A stretch of DNA of 7,288 bases, from the NCBI GenBank assembly GCA_021199145.1, contig JAJQIP010000038.1, forward strand, positions 1 through 7,288, given 5' to 3'. Positions 5,966 through 7,288 of this stretch are shown here, in pieces. The stretch is from Porphyromonadaceae bacterium. Its GTDB lineage: Bacteria > Bacteroidota > Bacteroidia > Bacteroidales > UBA11471. A program made the translations under genes and the position numbers. How positions within the stretch are numbered: position 1 is the stretch's first letter; every line of letters starts with the position of its first letter. The notes below the pieces were generated by a model that saw only the letters and a program-made list of their open reading frames with translations, ran no database searches and was not told the DNA's origin.

Positions 5966-7234
5966 ATGAAATCTGTAGATGTTTTATTAGGATTGCAATG
6001 GGGAGACGAAGGGAAAGGCAAAGTCGTTGACGTACTCACACCGAGATACGATGTCATCACCCGTTTTCAAGGAGGGCCCAATGCAGGTCATACGCTGGAA
6101 TTCAACGGGGAGAAATATGTACTCCGCTCCATTCCGTCAGGCATCTTCCAAGGAGGGAAAATCAATATCATAGGAAACGGAGTTGTCCTCGACCCCATCT
6201 TGTTCCAACAAGAAGCCGAGGCATTGGCGACAAGCGGACACGACATCACCCACCAGCTTTATATCTCCAAGAAGGCGCACCTCATTCTTCCGACGCATCG
6301 TATCCTCGATGCGGCCTACGAAGCGGCCAAAGGCTCAGGAAAAATCGGTACGACAGGCAAAGGCATAGGTCCGACCTATACGGATAAAGTGAGCCGGAAC
6401 GGATTGCGTGTCGGAGATTTGCTGCACAACTTCGAAGAGAAATACGCCAAGGCCAAAAAACGCCACGAGACCATCCTCAAATCCTTGAACTACCCCTACG
6501 ATATAGCTGACCTTGAGGCCCAATGGTTCGCTTCGCTCGATTACCTGAAACGATTCAAGATTATTGACAGCGAATACGAAATAAACCGGCTGTTGCAGGA
6601 AGACCATCCCGTGTTGGCCGAGGGTGCGCAAGGGACCTTACTTGACGTGGATTTCGGCTCCTATCCTTTTGTCACTTCGTCGAACACCATCTGTGCGGGA
6701 GCCTGCACCGGATTAGGGGTTGCACCGAGACGCATCGGGAAAGTATACGGAATATTCAAAGCCTACTGTACCCGGGTAGGGAGCGGTCCTTTCCCGACGG
6801 AACTCTGTGACGAGACTGGAAAGAAAATCCGGGATATAGGTCATGAATACGGAGCGGTGACCGGTCGTGAACGCCGTTGCGGATGGATTGACCTTGTCGC
6901 CTTGAAATATGCCATCATGATTGACGGGGTGACCGACCTGATTATGATGAAGAGCGATGTATTGGATACGTTCAAGACCATCAAGGCATGTGTCGCTTAC
7001 CGCATCAACGGGAAGGAGACGGAGATATTCCCCTTTGAAATCGATGCCAGGATTGAACCCGTATATGCCGAACTGCCGGGCTGGTTGTGCGATATGACGC
7101 ACATACAGCAGGAGAGCGATTTCCCGAAAGAGTTCAAAGAGTACCTTACCTTCCTGGAGGGGAAATTGGGAGTCCGCATTAAAATCGTATCTGTAGGACC
7201 AGACCGGAAACAGACCATAGAACGGTATCTCTGA
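5966..7234 (+). CDS. purA: Adenylosuccinate synthetase PurA
   Basis: PurA joins IMP and aspartate with GTP hydrolysis to make adenylosuccinate, the first committed step from IMP to AMP in purine synthesis, in the cytosol. The 422-residue protein is full length. The phosphate-binding loop QWGDEGKGK at 11-19 contains the catalytic Asp13. GGPNAGHT at 36-43 contains the catalytic His42. TTGKGIGPTYTDK at 129-141 forms part of the IMP site. AEGAQGTLLDVDFGSYPF near 218-235 and the RERRCGWIDL segment at 301-310 are further family signatures. Start and stop fit the family. It follows fur by 25 bases with no clear ribosome binding site or separate promoter, so it is probably translated from a shared fur-purA mRNA. 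Nothing is unusual in the protein itself. Confidence 0.98.
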   Translation: MKSVDVLLGLQWGDEGKGKVVDVLTPRYDVITRFQGGPNAGHTLEFNGEKYVLRSIPSGIFQGGKINIIGNGVVLDPILFQQEAEALATSGHDITHQLYISKKAHLILPTHRILDAAYEAAKGSGKIGTTGKGIGPTYTDKVSRNGLRVGDLLHNFEEKYAKAKKRHETILKSLNYPYDIADLEAQWFASLDYLKRFKIIDSEYEINRLLQEDHPVLAEGAQGTLLDVDFGSYPFVTSSNTICAGACTGLGVAPRRIGKVYGIFKAYCTRVGSGPFPTELCDETGKKIRDIGHEYGAVTGRERRCGWIDLVALKYAIMIDGVTDLIMMKSDVLDTFKTIKACVAYRINGKETEIFPFEIDARIEPVYAELPGWLCDMTHIQQESDFPKEFKEYLTFLEGKLGVRIKIVSVGPDRKQTIERYL

Positions 7235-7288
7235 AAAGGCTGAATTTTCCTAACACAACAAGATCGCCCCATGTTACCCCCCTTGGCC

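Noticed and set aside
7271..7288. Start of a further gene (ATG TTA CCC...)
   Set aside because: Only six codons are visible, no ribosome binding site or promoter supports it, and nothing can be recognised.

Overview
The window looks like ordinary chromosomal DNA of a member of the Bacteroidota, probably order Bacteroidales. Three of the four predicted promoters lie just upstream of start codons and all four match the Bacteroidota -7 consensus TAnnTTTG. Shine-Dalgarno sequences are mostly weak or absent. The protein set and the fur-purA pairing are of the kind seen in Bacteroides relatives. Nothing points to a mobile element, prophage, CRISPR array or RNA gene. Assignment to a genus is not possible from the sequence alone.

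Layout, left to right. The minus strand carries ispE (isoprenoid precursor kinase), then grpE and dnaJ (co-chaperones of DnaK), read from right to left. This block ends at a strong intrinsic terminator at 49-87. A divergent intergenic region (2841-3004) separates ispE from the plus-strand genes. These are dnaB (replicative helicase), an AlkD-like DNA alkylation repair protein 15 bases downstream, then after a 223-base gap with its own promoter fur (metal-responsive repressor family) and purA (adenylosuccinate synthetase). The last 54 bases hold no supportable gene.

How the genes fit together. GrpE and DnaJ are the nucleotide-exchange factor and J-protein of the DnaK cycle and are almost certainly co-transcribed (20-base gap). 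dnaB and the alkylation repair gene form a tight pair linked to DNA maintenance. fur and purA are 25 bases apart with no visible promoter between them, so purA probably depends on the fur promoter.

The main anomaly is in dnaB. The frame opened at 3005 hits TGA at 3365-3367 after 120 codons, and the remaining 391 codons continue in the +1 frame from 3366. Skipping one T restores a full DnaB of about 511 residues with helicase motifs intact. The likeliest explanations are a one-base sequence error or a recent frameshift mutation. The site (ATT TGA) resembles the prfB +1 recoding site (CTT TGA C), so programmed frameshifting should be excluded rather than ignored. I found no convincing undescribed system. 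The other observations are several inverted repeats around promoters and leaders, all modest in strength.
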